DNA of 63,332 nucleotides from positions 5,824 to 69,155 of the forward strand of contig JAHEAV010000015.1 in NCBI GenBank assembly GCA_024642565.1, read 5' to 3'. Positions 36,893-46,057 of the stretch are shown here, one piece after another. The translations under genes and the position numbers were made by a program. This stretch comes from Erythrobacter sp. (GTDB lineage: Bacteria > Pseudomonadota > Alphaproteobacteria > Sphingomonadales > Sphingomonadaceae). Within the stretch, counting starts at the first letter, position 1, and every line of letters starts with the position of its first letter. A model generated the notes under the pieces. The model saw only the letters and a list, made by a program, of their open reading frames with translations. It searched no databases and had not been told where the DNA came from.

Positions 36893-37207
36893 GTGGACTT
36901 TATTGCAATCCTTTCGATTTTCGTGATGGCCTGTTTCGTAGGCTATTACGTTGTGTGGTCGGTTACTCCGGCACTGCACACGCCATTGATGGCCGTAACC
37001 AATGCGATTTCCAGCGTTATTATTGTTGGTGCGCTGATTGCTTCGGTGGGGGCGGGTAGCCCTGTTGCCAAGTGGTTAGGCCTGGCGGCGGTGGTCCTGG
37101 CGAGCGTCAATATCTTTGGCGGCTTTGCGGTTACGGCACGGATGCTGGCGATGTACAAAAAGAAAGAACGGCCCGCTGCCCCAGCCAAGACCGGGGAGGC
37201 GAATTGA
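36893..37207 (+). CDS. pntAB: NAD(P) transhydrogenase subunit alpha, part 2
   Basis: Membrane part of the split alpha subunit, 104 residues with three hydrophobic helices (FIAILSIFVMACFVGYYVVW; AISSVIIVGALIASV; LGLAAVVLASVNIFGGFAV) and the conserved GGFAVTARML end. The GTG start has GGGGG about five bases upstream; an earlier ATG inside pntAA would add an unlikely ten residues. Its stop and the pntB ATG share one base. Confidence 0.93.
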   Translation: MDFIAILSIFVMACFVGYYVVWSVTPALHTPLMAVTNAISSVIIVGALIASVGAGSPVAKWLGLAAVVLASVNIFGGFAVTARMLAMYKKKERPAAPAKTGEAN

Positions 37208-38715
37208 TGGCTGTCCTCCCAGTCGAACAGGCTATGCCGGTAATTCCGGCTATCGGTGAGGCCCTTTCATCCCATGCGGTCAACCCGTGGGTTGCTTCGG
37301 CTTATCTGGCATCGGGCGTGTTGTTTATTCTGGCGTTGCGAGGGCTCTCATCGCCCTCCACCAGCCGCTCGGGCAATCGTTACGGCATGTTGGGCATGCT
37401 CATCGCTGTGGTGACCACGCTGGTGACGCATGATATCGCCAGTCTCCCGGAAATTGTCGGCGCAATCGCGATCGGCGGCGGCGTGGGCTGGGTCATTGCG
37501 CGCCGAATTGCCATGACTGACATGCCGCAACTGGTCGCGGCGTTTCATAGCCTTGTTGGCCTGGCTGCCGTACTGGTTGGCTGGGCGGCCTTCCTCAATC
37601 CCGATTCCTTCGACCTTCTGGTCGTGACGGGGGTAGAAAGCACCGCCGACACCATCAAATTGATGACTGCCATAGCCCCGGTCAGCCGGATCGAGATGGC
37701 ACTGGGCGTGGCCATTGGCGCTCTGACTTTCAGCGGTTCGGTAATCGCCTTCCTCAAATTGGCTGGCAAGATGAGCGGCGCGCCGATCCTGCTGCCAGGG
37801 CGGCATATCATTAATCTCGGCACGATCATCGCCATCCTGGTGCTGACTGGGCTGTTCGCAATGGATCGGGTCGACAACACGACCTATTTCGTGGCGATTA
37901 CCGCACTGGCTTTCCTGGTCGGCTTCTTGCTGATCATCCCGATTGGCGGGGCTGATATGCCGGTCGTGGTGTCGATGCTGAACAGCTATTCCGGCTGGGC
38001 GGCGGCGGCCATGGGTTTCACCCTGCACAATACGGCCATGATCATTACCGGGGCTCTGGTGGGTTCGTCCGGTGCCATCCTGAGCTATATCATGTGCAAG
38101 GCGATGAACCGCAGCTTCATCTCCGTGATCGCTGGTGGTTTCGGCGCGGAAGCCGGCGGTGGCGGTGATGCCGCAAAGACCGACCGGCCGTGGAAGCGGG
38201 GGAGTGCGGAAGATGCAGCCTTCCTTTTGAAAGAAGCCGAAAACGTCATCATCATTCCAGGATACGGCATGGCGGTGGCACAGGCACAACATGCCTTACG
38301 CGAGATGGGCGATGTCCTAAAGGAACATGGCGTAAACGTGCGCTATGCCATCCACCCCGTTGCGGGCCGGATGCCCGGCCATATGAATGTTTTGCTGGCC
38401 GAAGCCAACGTGCCCTATGATGAAGTGTTCGAGCTGGAAGATATCAACAGCGAATTCGCGCAGGCGGACGTTGCATTCATCATCGGTGCGAACGACGTGG
38501 TGAACCCGGCGGCCAAGACCGACAAGACCAGCCCGATCTACGGTATGCCGGTATTCGACGTGGAAAAAGCCAAGACGGTGATGTTCATCAAGCGAAGCAT
38601 GGGCGGGGTCGGCTATGCGGGTGTAGACAATGATGTGTTCTACATGGACCAGACGATGATGCTGCTGGCCGATGCCAAAAAGATGGTCGAAGACATCATC
38701 AAAAATCTGGACTGA
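37207..38715 (+). CDS. pntB: NAD(P) transhydrogenase subunit beta
   Basis: A 502-residue membrane subunit. About nine membrane helices form the proton channel (domain II), with SGAPILLPGRHIINL and MPVVVSMLNSYSGWAAAAMGF conserved. The NADP(H) domain III begins near residue 330 and has GYGMAVAQAQHALREM, HPVAGRMPGHMNVLLAEA, and IGANDVVNPAAKTD. Third cistron of the pnt operon, translationally coupled to pntAB. Confidence 0.96.
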   Translation: MAVLPVEQAMPVIPAIGEALSSHAVNPWVASAYLASGVLFILALRGLSSPSTSRSGNRYGMLGMLIAVVTTLVTHDIASLPEIVGAIAIGGGVGWVIARRIAMTDMPQLVAAFHSLVGLAAVLVGWAAFLNPDSFDLLVVTGVESTADTIKLMTAIAPVSRIEMALGVAIGALTFSGSVIAFLKLAGKMSGAPILLPGRHIINLGTIIAILVLTGLFAMDRVDNTTYFVAITALAFLVGFLLIIPIGGADMPVVVSMLNSYSGWAAAAMGFTLHNTAMIITGALVGSSGAILSYIMCKAMNRSFISVIAGGFGAEAGGGGDAAKTDRPWKRGSAEDAAFLLKEAENVIIIPGYGMAVAQAQHALREMGDVLKEHGVNVRYAIHPVAGRMPGHMNVLLAEANVPYDEVFELEDINSEFAQADVAFIIGANDVVNPAAKTDKTSPIYGMPVFDVEKAKTVMFIKRSMGGVGYAGVDNDVFYMDQTMMLLADAKKMVEDIIKNLD

Positions 38716-38718
38716 CCG

Positions 38719-39060
38719 ATGCGCAAACTCTTCCTGTTTGTGGTCATAATGGCCGGCATGACCGTGTTAGCCGTTAGCACGGGTGCGGTCGATTATGTGG
38801 TGGAATGGCGGGTCAAATCTGCGCTTCTTGATAGCGGCATGTCCGACAAGCGGGCCGGTTGCATGGCGAAGCGCCTGACAAAACGGCTGAGCATTCCGCA
38901 ATTGCTCAAGTTGAAAGATGGCATGGAACCGCGTGAGGGCGAGGCGGAAAATCCGGCGGGGCTCGGTGATGCGATCAAGCGGCTGCGCCGTTCGGGTGAT
39001 ACTGAGGTCGTTACAGTAACCGGCAGTTCTGCCGCGCTGTGTTCGATCGGTATCGGGTAA
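38719..39060 (+). CDS. Small exported or membrane-anchored protein, unknown
   Basis: A 113-residue protein starting three bases after the pntB stop, so probably co-transcribed. The N-terminus KLFLFVVIMAGMTVLAVSTG is a signal peptide or anchor. The rest is basic and helical, with two cysteines (GCMAKRL and ALCSIGIG) that might pair in the periplasm. I recognise no family. Its place suggests a role near the membrane complex, but this is only positional. Confidence 0.6.
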   Translation: MRKLFLFVVIMAGMTVLAVSTGAVDYVVEWRVKSALLDSGMSDKRAGCMAKRLTKRLSIPQLLKLKDGMEPREGEAENPAGLGDAIKRLRRSGDTEVVTVTGSSAALCSIGIG

Positions 39061-39066
39061 ACCCGA

Positions 39067-39486
39067 TCAGGCCTTGGTGAAGGTGGCGGTCTTGCAGAAG
39101 ACCATTACGCAGCCTTTGACTTTGAGAATATCACCGTCACGGCTGATGTCCGCATTGAAATTGCGGCCTTCCTTGGGTGTATATCCCTTGCCCGCCCAGC
39201 TATTTCCGTCCGGCGTCAGATTCCAGAAAATTGGCAGGCCGAGCAACCTCCGGCTGCGCTTGGTCTTGTCGGGGTTCTTCTCGTCACGCGTTCCACCGGC
39301 CGCTTCGGGTACCAGAAATTTGGCGATTTTGCCGCACATTGACTTGCCGCAAGGGTAAAAGCTGATGATCGAGGTGCTGTCGTCAGTCTTCCAGTTGCCA
39401 GCAATCGAAGCTGGCGCAGCAAAGGCAGGGGTAGTTACCGATGCAGCGGCCAAGGTGAATGCGGCCAGTTTTGTTATTCGCATCAT
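39067..39486 (-). CDS. DUF2147 exported protein
   Basis: A 139-residue periplasmic protein. The signal peptide ends about TTPAFAAP. The mature part starts IAGNWKTDDSTSIISFYPCG and has CGKIAKFLVPEAAG, both typical of DUF2147 proteins, a beta-rich lipocalin-like family of unknown role. Four cysteines (CGKSMCG and GCVMVFC) could form two disulfides. AGGAG lies four bases before the ATG chosen; the next codon is also ATG. Convergent with the preceding small protein gene. Confidence 0.82.
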   Translation of the reverse strand: MMRITKLAAFTLAAASVTTPAFAAPASIAGNWKTDDSTSIISFYPCGKSMCGKIAKFLVPEAAGGTRDEKNPDKTKRSRRLLGLPIFWNLTPDGNSWAGKGYTPKEGRNFNADISRDGDILKVKGCVMVFCKTATFTKA

Positions 39487-39614
39487 CAGTCTCCTCAATT
39501 CTTAGCCGCTGGCAAACGATCTGCTTGGTTTATCTATTTGGCGATAAACCGTTTTCAAAACTTGGTTTTGGGTCCGATCTGTCGCATCATGCACCCATGG
39601 AGAGAGGAATTATC

Positions 39615-40829
39615 ATGAACAAACTGAACGCAGGCTGTTTGGCAGCTCTGCTGCTGGTGTCAATCAGCCAGCCCGCAGCCGCCAAGACCACCACCATCGC
39701 TGCCGGAGAAGGTGCGCAGGAACGCCTGCAGGAAGCACTTATCCTGGCTGAGCCGGGTGACGTGGTAACCTTGGGCGCCGGGCGTTTCCTGCTTACCGAT
39801 GGTCTTTCGCTCGATGTTGATGGCGTTGTCCTGCGCGGTGCTGGCATGGACCAGACAGTGTTGGATTTTACCGCGCAACAAGGCTCCGGCGAAGGCCTGC
39901 TGGTCACATCCGACAAAGTCACCCTGCGTGATTTTGCAATTGAGAACCCTAAGGGTGACGGCGTCAAATCGAAGGGCGCTGATGACATTGTCTATTACCG
40001 TATTCGTGTAACCTGGACTAACGGGCCTGCGGCTACAAATGGTGCATACGGAATATATCCGGTCGAAAGTACCGGAATATTGATTGACGGGGCCAAGGTT
40101 TCGGGCGCGTCGGACGCAGGTATCTACGTTGGGCAGAGCCGCAGGATAACCATTCGCAATTCAATCGCCGAAGCCAATGTCGCAGGCATCGAAATCGAAA
40201 ACAGCCGCGATGCACTGGTTGAAGGCAATCTGGCCACACGCAACACTGGCGGCATTCTGGTATTTGATTTGCCCAGCTTGCCAGTGATGGGTGGCGGCAA
40301 TGTGATCGTGCGCAGCAATCTTGTCGTCGCCAACGACACTCCCAATTTTGCGCCGCCGGGCAACATCGTTGCCGGGGTCCGGCGCGGCACCGGGGTTCTG
40401 GTGATGGCTAATGATGGTGTCTTGGTTGAAGGCAATGTGCTGGCGGATAATCCCACGGCACATGTGATGGTTGTCGCCTACACACAGGAATTCACCGATA
40501 CACGCTATAACCCGTTTCCGCGCAATGTGGTGGTGAAGCAAAACAGTTTCGGGCGGGGCGGTTATGATCCCCAGCTCGATGGTAAGGATGCTCTTTTGGC
40601 GGCATTCGGCGGCGCGTTGCCGTCAGTCATGTGGGACGGGCTCCAGCAAGCGGATACCGGGCTCACCGTGACCAAGGGCGTAACGGGTTGGTCGCTGAAC
40701 CTGCCGGAAGTGGGCAAGGGAATGGCCGGGGCGCAGCCTGCCCCGCTGGCAGTGCCAGAGCCGACCTTTACATTTGCATTCGACACGGTGGGCGCTCCTG
40801 CAAATCTGGAGCAACGGCTAGCGCAATGA
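39615..40829 (+). CDS. Parallel beta-helix protein (TIGR03805-like)
   Basis: A 404-residue exported protein with a signal peptide (KLNAGCLAALLLVSISQPAAA). From about residue 60 to 310 there are repeated beta-helix turns rich in I/V-x-x-N-x-I/A steps, such as GIYVGQSRRITIRNSIAEAN, AGIEIENSRDALVEGN and VIVRSNLVVAND. This matches the family of beta-helix proteins that occur in two-gene pairs with a diheme cytochrome family; the function of the pair is not known. AGAGGAA lies before the ATG. Its stop overlaps the cytochrome start by 4 bases. Confidence 0.86.
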   Translation: MNKLNAGCLAALLLVSISQPAAAKTTTIAAGEGAQERLQEALILAEPGDVVTLGAGRFLLTDGLSLDVDGVVLRGAGMDQTVLDFTAQQGSGEGLLVTSDKVTLRDFAIENPKGDGVKSKGADDIVYYRIRVTWTNGPAATNGAYGIYPVESTGILIDGAKVSGASDAGIYVGQSRRITIRNSIAEANVAGIEIENSRDALVEGNLATRNTGGILVFDLPSLPVMGGGNVIVRSNLVVANDTPNFAPPGNIVAGVRRGTGVLVMANDGVLVEGNVLADNPTAHVMVVAYTQEFTDTRYNPFPRNVVVKQNSFGRGGYDPQLDGKDALLAAFGGALPSVMWDGLQQADTGLTVTKGVTGWSLNLPEVGKGMAGAQPAPLAVPEPTFTFAFDTVGAPANLEQRLAQ

Positions 40830-41830
40830 TCACACGGTGGATTTTCGGTGCAGGATTGGGCGCCGCCCTTGCCGTGATGGCTTCGGCAAATGGGCCAGTA
40901 GAGCGCGTAAATCAGGCGAAGGTCATGGACGGCGGGCTGGTACGCAGCCTGTCCGAATATGGCTTCTTCGCTGACGCGGGTCTGCAGCAACCATCTGCCG
41001 GGGTAATTCCTTATAGGCTTAACACGCCGCTCTATTCCGACGGGGCGGAAAAGCTCCGGTTTGTGTATCTTCCCCCTAGAACGCGTGCGATTTCGCAAGG
41101 CGATGACCTGCTCGATCTTCCCGTTGGTACAGCCCTGATCAAAACCTTCGCATTTGGCAGTGGTGCGGACCGACGACTGGTCGAAACACGTGTTCTGCTG
41201 CACCGCACGGAAGGCTGGGTGGCGCTTCCCTACCTGTGGAATGCGGCGGGGACCGAGGCGATGCTGGTGGTCGCCGGCGCGCGGGTGGATGTCACAACAC
41301 CGAAGGGCGAAGAAATCAGCTATCGCGTGCCGAACAAGAACCAGTGCAAGGAATGTCACGGCGTAAATGGTGTCGTAACGCCGATCGGCCCAAAGGCGCG
41401 CAATTTGTCGCAGGAATGGCTTCGGCAATTCGTGCAAGCCGGGCATCTGGATTCCGTACCCGTAGGTAGCGACGTCTTGCCGCTTTGGGAGAGCCGCAAA
41501 TCCGCGTCCAGCGAAGCGGCGGCGCGCGCCTATCTTGATGTCAATTGTGCCCATTGTCATCGACCAGGTGCAACGGCATCCAATTCAGGGCTGGATCTTC
41601 GTTGGGAACAGCGAGATCCGCAGGCGATCGGTATTGGCAAACGGCCTGTTGCAGCAGGGCGCGGGGCCGGCGGCCTACTGTTTGATATCGTGCCGGGGAA
41701 ACCTGCGGATTCGATCCTGCTCTATCGGATGCAAAGCACAGAAGGCGGGGTGGCAATGCCAGAATTGGGCAAGACCACTGTGGATCAGGATGGAGTTGCG
41801 GTGGTCCGGCACTGGATAGAAGGGCTGTAA
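40826..41830 (+). CDS. SO2930/TIGR03806-like diheme c-type cytochrome
   Basis: A 334-residue exported protein with a signal-like N-terminus (RWIFGAGLGAALAVMASANG). The N-terminal half has LSEYGFFADAGLQQPSAGVIPYRLNTPLYSD, a family hallmark. Two heme c sites follow: CKECHG near residue 174 and CAHCHRPGA near residue 241. Translationally coupled to the beta-helix gene (ATGA). The pair probably forms a periplasmic or surface redox module; electron donors, acceptors and substrate are unknown. Confidence 0.86.
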   Translation: MITRWIFGAGLGAALAVMASANGPVERVNQAKVMDGGLVRSLSEYGFFADAGLQQPSAGVIPYRLNTPLYSDGAEKLRFVYLPPRTRAISQGDDLLDLPVGTALIKTFAFGSGADRRLVETRVLLHRTEGWVALPYLWNAAGTEAMLVVAGARVDVTTPKGEEISYRVPNKNQCKECHGVNGVVTPIGPKARNLSQEWLRQFVQAGHLDSVPVGSDVLPLWESRKSASSEAAARAYLDVNCAHCHRPGATASNSGLDLRWEQRDPQAIGIGKRPVAAGRGAGGLLFDIVPGKPADSILLYRMQSTEGGVAMPELGKTTVDQDGVAVVRHWIEGL

Positions 41831-41834
41831 TGGC

Positions 41835-42797
41835 ATGAGAAAAGTCGGAGGAATCGCTCTAGCCTTGCTTGCGCTGCTGGTGCTGGCATTCATTCTGCTG
41901 CGAACACCGGATACCGATCCTGCCGAAATGCGCGCCAAATATGGCGGCGAGCCATCGCAATTTGTGGATTTGGGCGGCGGGCTGATGGTCCATTTGCGCG
42001 ACGAGGGGCCGCGCGATGCAGAAGCAATCATTCTGCTCCACGGTTCCAATGCCGATCTCCGCGCCTGGCAGCCATGGACGGACCGCTTGAAAGCGAAATA
42101 TCGCATCATCCGCTTCGACCAGATTGGCCACGGTCTGACCGGTCCCGCGCCAGACGGTGATTATGCGATGCCCGCCTTCGTTGATACGGTGGACCGTGTG
42201 GCGGACACGCTAAAGCTAGATCGCTTTATCCTTGGCGGGAACTCCATGGGTGGCGGAATCGCGATGGCCTATGCGCTGAAGCATCCCGAGAGGCTTGACG
42301 GGTTAATTCTGGTCGATGCTGGCGGTGCGCCGATCAAGCGAGAGGGCGCCGGGAATATCGGGTTCACGATTGCCCGTACACCTGTGGTCAATCGGTTGAT
42401 GGCGCATATCACCCCCCGTTCACTGGTTACAAAAAGCCTGTCGCAAAGCGTTTCCAATCAGGGTGTCGTCACCCCCGAAGCGGTCGATCGGTATTGGGAA
42501 TTGCTGCGTTATCCCGGCAATCGTGCAGCCACGATGGCGCGATTCGGTCAGGAGCGAAAGCCATTCGATCCCGCTGCATTGAAGCGCCTAGAAATTCCGG
42601 TTCTGATAATTTGGGGCGAGGAAGACAGGCTGATCCCCTTCGAGGCCGCAGGCTGGTTCAAGGCGAACCTGCCCAACAGTACGCTAATATCCTATCCGCA
42701 CATCGGCCATTTACCGATGGAGGAGACTCCGGATGCAAGCGGATCTGCGGTGCGCGATTGGGTTGGCAAACTTCCGTTATCCATCGCAGACCGCTGA
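41835..42797 (+). CDS. Membrane-anchored alpha/beta hydrolase
   Basis: A 320-residue alpha/beta hydrolase starting four bases after the diheme cytochrome stop. One N-terminal helix (IALALLALLVLAFILL) anchors it, so the catalytic domain is probably periplasmic. Motifs: ILLHGSNADLRAWQPW (oxyanion region), RFDQIGHGLTGP, nucleophile elbow GGNSMGGGIA (Ser near residue 137), the acid in IIWGEEDRLIPF and the His in YPHIGHLPM. Possibly part of the beta-helix/cytochrome operon. Confidence 0.84.
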   Translation: MRKVGGIALALLALLVLAFILLRTPDTDPAEMRAKYGGEPSQFVDLGGGLMVHLRDEGPRDAEAIILLHGSNADLRAWQPWTDRLKAKYRIIRFDQIGHGLTGPAPDGDYAMPAFVDTVDRVADTLKLDRFILGGNSMGGGIAMAYALKHPERLDGLILVDAGGAPIKREGAGNIGFTIARTPVVNRLMAHITPRSLVTKSLSQSVSNQGVVTPEAVDRYWELLRYPGNRAATMARFGQERKPFDPAALKRLEIPVLIIWGEEDRLIPFEAAGWFKANLPNSTLISYPHIGHLPMEETPDASGSAVRDWVGKLPLSIADR

Positions 42798-42895
42798 ATA
42801 GGCGGGTTTGAGTAAGCGACTGGACTGGCGAGAACAGGCTGCGTAAGTCTGGTGCGCGCACGTGTTGGTGTGAATCGGGGAAGGGAAGCGGTCTA

Positions 42896-43591
42896 TTGCG
42901 AAAACTGGGGCTGATCGGAGGTATGAGCTGGGTTTCGACCGGCAGCTATCTCGAGCATATCAACCGTTTGGTCCAGCGCCGCAGCCCGCCGCGCACGACT
43001 GCACCGCTCCTGATCGAAAGCATCGATTTTTCCAATCTGCATGAATTGCGCGATGGGGCCGATTGGGACGAAGTTGCCGAAGTTCTGATTGCTTCGGCAC
43101 GGCGGCTAGAAGACGCCGGAGCGGAAAGCCTGATTATCTGCGCAAATTCCATGCACAAGATATTTGACCGCATCGTTGCCGAAGTGAATGTACCTGTCCT
43201 TCACGTCGCGGATTGCATTGGGACACGCATGGAGCGCGAAGGTATCCTGGATGCAGCGCTAATCGGCCGCCGTGATGTGATGACAGAAAGCTTCTTTCGT
43301 CAGAGGTTAGTCGCGCACGGGGTCGATCTGAGAGCGCCCGACATGGACAATGTCGAAGTCATCGATCGGATCATCCATGACGAACTGATGATCGGCAAGG
43401 CGAGCCGTCAGGCTGAACGTTCGCTCAAGACAATTATTACGCAGATCGAACAGGCCGGTGCCAAGGCAGTTGTTCTGGCCTGTACCGAATTGGAATTGGT
43501 CGTCGATGTGGACGCGAATGTTCTGCCAATTTTCGATTCTACCCGTATCCATTGTGAAGCTGCGGTCGACTGGATGTTGGGCGGAAATTGA
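42896..43591 (+). CDS. Aspartate/glutamate racemase family protein
   Basis: A 231-residue cofactor-independent racemase. It has the N-terminal LIGGMSWVSTGSYLEHINR, the first catalytic Cys in LIICANSMHK near residue 83 and the second in VVLACTELE near residue 195. The usual first motif CNT is here CANSM, as in aspartate racemase-like YgeA-type enzymes. The start is TTG with GGGAAGGGAAG upstream. Substrate likely Asp or another acidic or hydrophobic amino acid; unproved. It is not obviously in an operon. Confidence 0.85.
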   Translation: MRKLGLIGGMSWVSTGSYLEHINRLVQRRSPPRTTAPLLIESIDFSNLHELRDGADWDEVAEVLIASARRLEDAGAESLIICANSMHKIFDRIVAEVNVPVLHVADCIGTRMEREGILDAALIGRRDVMTESFFRQRLVAHGVDLRAPDMDNVEVIDRIIHDELMIGKASRQAERSLKTIITQIEQAGAKAVVLACTELELVVDVDANVLPIFDSTRIHCEAAVDWMLGGN

Positions 43592-43670
43592 ATTGGTGGG
43601 CACACTCAGTCAATGTTGCCCGATTGTTCCCGTTGTTCACTGCCATTGTCTAACCTAAGCCCTGCGGCCA

Positions 43671-44831
43671 ATGACCCGTGCACCATTCGCTTCCGAACCT
43701 TCAGCCACCCGAGGCCGCGAATTTCCAGAGAATCGCGACGGCACCCGTGGTCCGCGGAGTGAATTTCAGCGTGACAGGGATCGGATTATCCATTCGATCT
43801 CGTTTCGCCGGCTGCGCAGCAAGACGCAAGTTTTCATCGCGCCCGATGGCGATCATTACCGCACCAGACTGACGCATAGTATTGAGGTGGCTCAGATCGG
43901 GCGAGTTCTGGCTCGAGCTCTTGGGCTGGACGAGGATCTGACCGAGGCGCTGTGCCTTGCACACGACATTGGTCACCCACCGTTTGGCCACGCTGGAGAA
44001 ATGGCGTTGTCACAAGCGATGGAGAGGCATGGCGGATTCGACCACAACGCCCAGTCGCTTCGAATGCTTATGCGGCTTGAAAGCCCCTATTGTGACCATG
44101 AAGGTCTGAACCTGACATGGGAATTGCTCGAAGGGCTGGCCAAGCATAATGGTCCGGTTGCGATGCCGGGCTGGGCGCTGGCCGAACTGGATGCGCAATT
44201 CCCGCTCGGCCTGTCACAGCACCCTTCATTGGAAGCGCAGATTGCGTCCATCGCCGATGATATCGCCTATGATAATCACGATATCGACGACGGTTTGCGA
44301 GCCGGCTTTCTCGATCTCGACGATCTGCTGACGATTGACTTTGTCGCGCAGCAGTGGCGGACCGTCGAAAAGCGCTTTCCCAACGCCGCACGCGAAAGGC
44401 AGCTGCGCGAACTGATACGCGGCCAGATCGGCCTCATGGTGAATGATGTGCTTGAACAGACCACCAGGGCCGTGACAGGAATTGGCAATGCCGATGAAAT
44501 TCGCGCTGCAGGCAAACCCCTTGGTACATTTTCCTCTGAAATGCAGGTTGCCGAACGCCAGCTCAAGAAATTCATGTATGACCGGCTGTATTACCATCCT
44601 GATCAGATCGTTACTGCCGAACGGGCCCGCGATGTGATTGCCAGACTTTATGCCGCATACGAGCAAGACGACACATTACTAAACGATAGCTGGCGCAAAG
44701 GTTTGCCTGAAACAGAACCGGAGCGAAGCCGCCACATCGCCGATTTCATCGCCGGCATGACCGACCGGTTCGCAATCGATCAATGCAGCCGGATATACGG
44801 CAAGGTTCCGGAAGGACTTAGCAATGTCTGA
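43671..44831 (+). CDS. Deoxyguanosinetriphosphate triphosphohydrolase-like protein
   Basis: HD-domain dNTP triphosphohydrolase, 386 residues. Metal-site motifs: RTRLTHSIEVAQIGR (first His), CLAHDIGHPPFGHAGE (HD) near residue 97, the GGFDHNAQSLR segment and IADDIAYDNHD. It removes triphosphate from dGTP or other dNTPs and so limits the dNTP pool. This is the common housekeeping form found in alphaproteobacteria, often beside argS; here it instead overlaps an SDR-like gene by 8 bases. Confidence 0.93.
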   Translation: MTRAPFASEPSATRGREFPENRDGTRGPRSEFQRDRDRIIHSISFRRLRSKTQVFIAPDGDHYRTRLTHSIEVAQIGRVLARALGLDEDLTEALCLAHDIGHPPFGHAGEMALSQAMERHGGFDHNAQSLRMLMRLESPYCDHEGLNLTWELLEGLAKHNGPVAMPGWALAELDAQFPLGLSQHPSLEAQIASIADDIAYDNHDIDDGLRAGFLDLDDLLTIDFVAQQWRTVEKRFPNAARERQLRELIRGQIGLMVNDVLEQTTRAVTGIGNADEIRAAGKPLGTFSSEMQVAERQLKKFMYDRLYYHPDQIVTAERARDVIARLYAAYEQDDTLLNDSWRKGLPETEPERSRHIADFIAGMTDRFAIDQCSRIYGKVPEGLSNV

Positions 44832-45522
44832 ACCGATCCGCATCGCATTGGTCGGCGCAAGCGGCTTGGTTGGCCGTGCAATCATTCGTGCCTCGGTCGG
44901 ACGGGAAGACATGCGCCTGGTGGCAATTGCGCGCCGCGAGATGAAACTGCCGCAAGGTGCCCGGATGGAACTTTTTGTTGCCGATACAGCCCAGTGGGAC
45001 GAAGTTATCGAAGCGGTCCAGCCCACTGTTCTGATCAACGCGCTCGGGACAACATGGAAAAAATCCGACAAGGATGAAGCCGAATTTCGTGCGGTGGATC
45101 ACGATCTGGTGCTTGCCGTAGCGCGCGCTGCGCATCGTTTGAAAGTTCCCAGGTTTGTCTCGATCAGTTCGATTGGAGCCGATCTTGCTTCGAAAAACTT
45201 CTATCTCAGGGTCAAAGGTGAAGTTGAACGCGATCTGGCAAAGGTGGGGTTCCAACGGTTGGACATATTGCGGCCGGGGCTGCTGCGCGGTTCACGCGAA
45301 GGTGATATTCGCTTGGCAGAAAGGGCTGGCATAGCATTGTCACCTCTGGTGAACTTGATGCTGCACGGTAATTTCCGCCAATATCGCGCGGTCGATGCAC
45401 GTGTTGTTGCCGATGCCTGCCTGTCGTTTGCTTTGCGTAAAGCGGGCGGGAAATTTGCGCATGACCATGATTCGATTCTTCGTGCTGCGCATAGCTTGCC
45501 GCAAATGATGCTGGCAGAATGA
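44824..45522 (+). CDS. NAD(P)-binding atypical SDR (HTATIP2-like)
   Basis: A 232-residue Rossmann protein. The nucleotide loop is IALVGASGLVGRAII near residue 9, and SISSIGADLASKNFYLRVKGEVE holds the YxxxK-like pair (Y...VKGE), with RPGLLRGSREG after it, as in the atypical SDR a5 (TIP30/HTATIP2-like) group. These often lack clear enzyme activity. Its first 8 bases overlap the dGTPase end. An ABA4-like membrane protein gene follows by 34 bases. Confidence 0.83.
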   Translation: MSEPIRIALVGASGLVGRAIIRASVGREDMRLVAIARREMKLPQGARMELFVADTAQWDEVIEAVQPTVLINALGTTWKKSDKDEAEFRAVDHDLVLAVARAAHRLKVPRFVSISSIGADLASKNFYLRVKGEVERDLAKVGFQRLDILRPGLLRGSREGDIRLAERAGIALSPLVNLMLHGNFRQYRAVDARVVADACLSFALRKAGGKFAHDHDSILRAAHSLPQMMLAE

Positions 45523-45556
45523 ACCGCACGATGCAGTCAAGAGGAGTGCAGGGCTG

Positions 45557-46012
45557 ATGTGGCATATGACTTTTGGCGCAGTAAACTTGCTGGCCATTGG
45601 GGCGTGGATCATCCTGATCTTTCTCCCCCGACGTCCGCTACCGATGACGGTGGTACTGTACCTTGGCGTGGGCCTGTTATGCCTGGTCTATGCGATTGGA
45701 CTGACCGTGATCGTGTCCGGATTGGCCGATCCGGTCGGGCCTGCTGGCGCGCAAGCCAGTTTCACTACAATTGAAGGCGTGCGGGGCATTTTTGCCAGCG
45801 ATGGGGGCGTGACAATTGGTTGGACGCATTACCTCGCCTTCGATTTGTTTACGGGCCTTTGGATCGCAAAGGATGCCGATTCCAAGAATTTCTCGCGATT
45901 GGTGCAGGGACCGATCCTGTTCTTAACCTTTATGGCCGGGCCGGCCGGCCTGCTTGTGTGGCTGATCCTGCGCGAACGCCGCGCCAGACTCTACAGCCGC
46001 GGTAAGAGCTGA
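45557..46012 (+). CDS. ABA4-like membrane protein (DUF4281)
   Basis: A 151-residue protein with four predicted membrane helices (starting FGAVNLLAIGAWIILIFLP). The conserved stretch VRGIFASDGGVTIGWTHYLAFDLFTGLWIAKD is split here as VTIGWTHYLAFDLFTGLW and is the DUF4281 signature shared with plant ABA DEFICIENT 4, a protein needed for neoxanthin formation. A carotenoid link is attractive in a pigmented sphingomonad but not shown by the sequence. AGGAG is upstream of the ATG. Same strand as the SDR-like gene. Confidence 0.82.
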   Translation: MWHMTFGAVNLLAIGAWIILIFLPRRPLPMTVVLYLGVGLLCLVYAIGLTVIVSGLADPVGPAGAQASFTTIEGVRGIFASDGGVTIGWTHYLAFDLFTGLWIAKDADSKNFSRLVQGPILFLTFMAGPAGLLVWLILRERRARLYSRGKS

Positions 46013-46057
46013 GGGCCGCTAGCAGTTAGTCTCCACGCAAATGAGTTGGCAGAGTGT

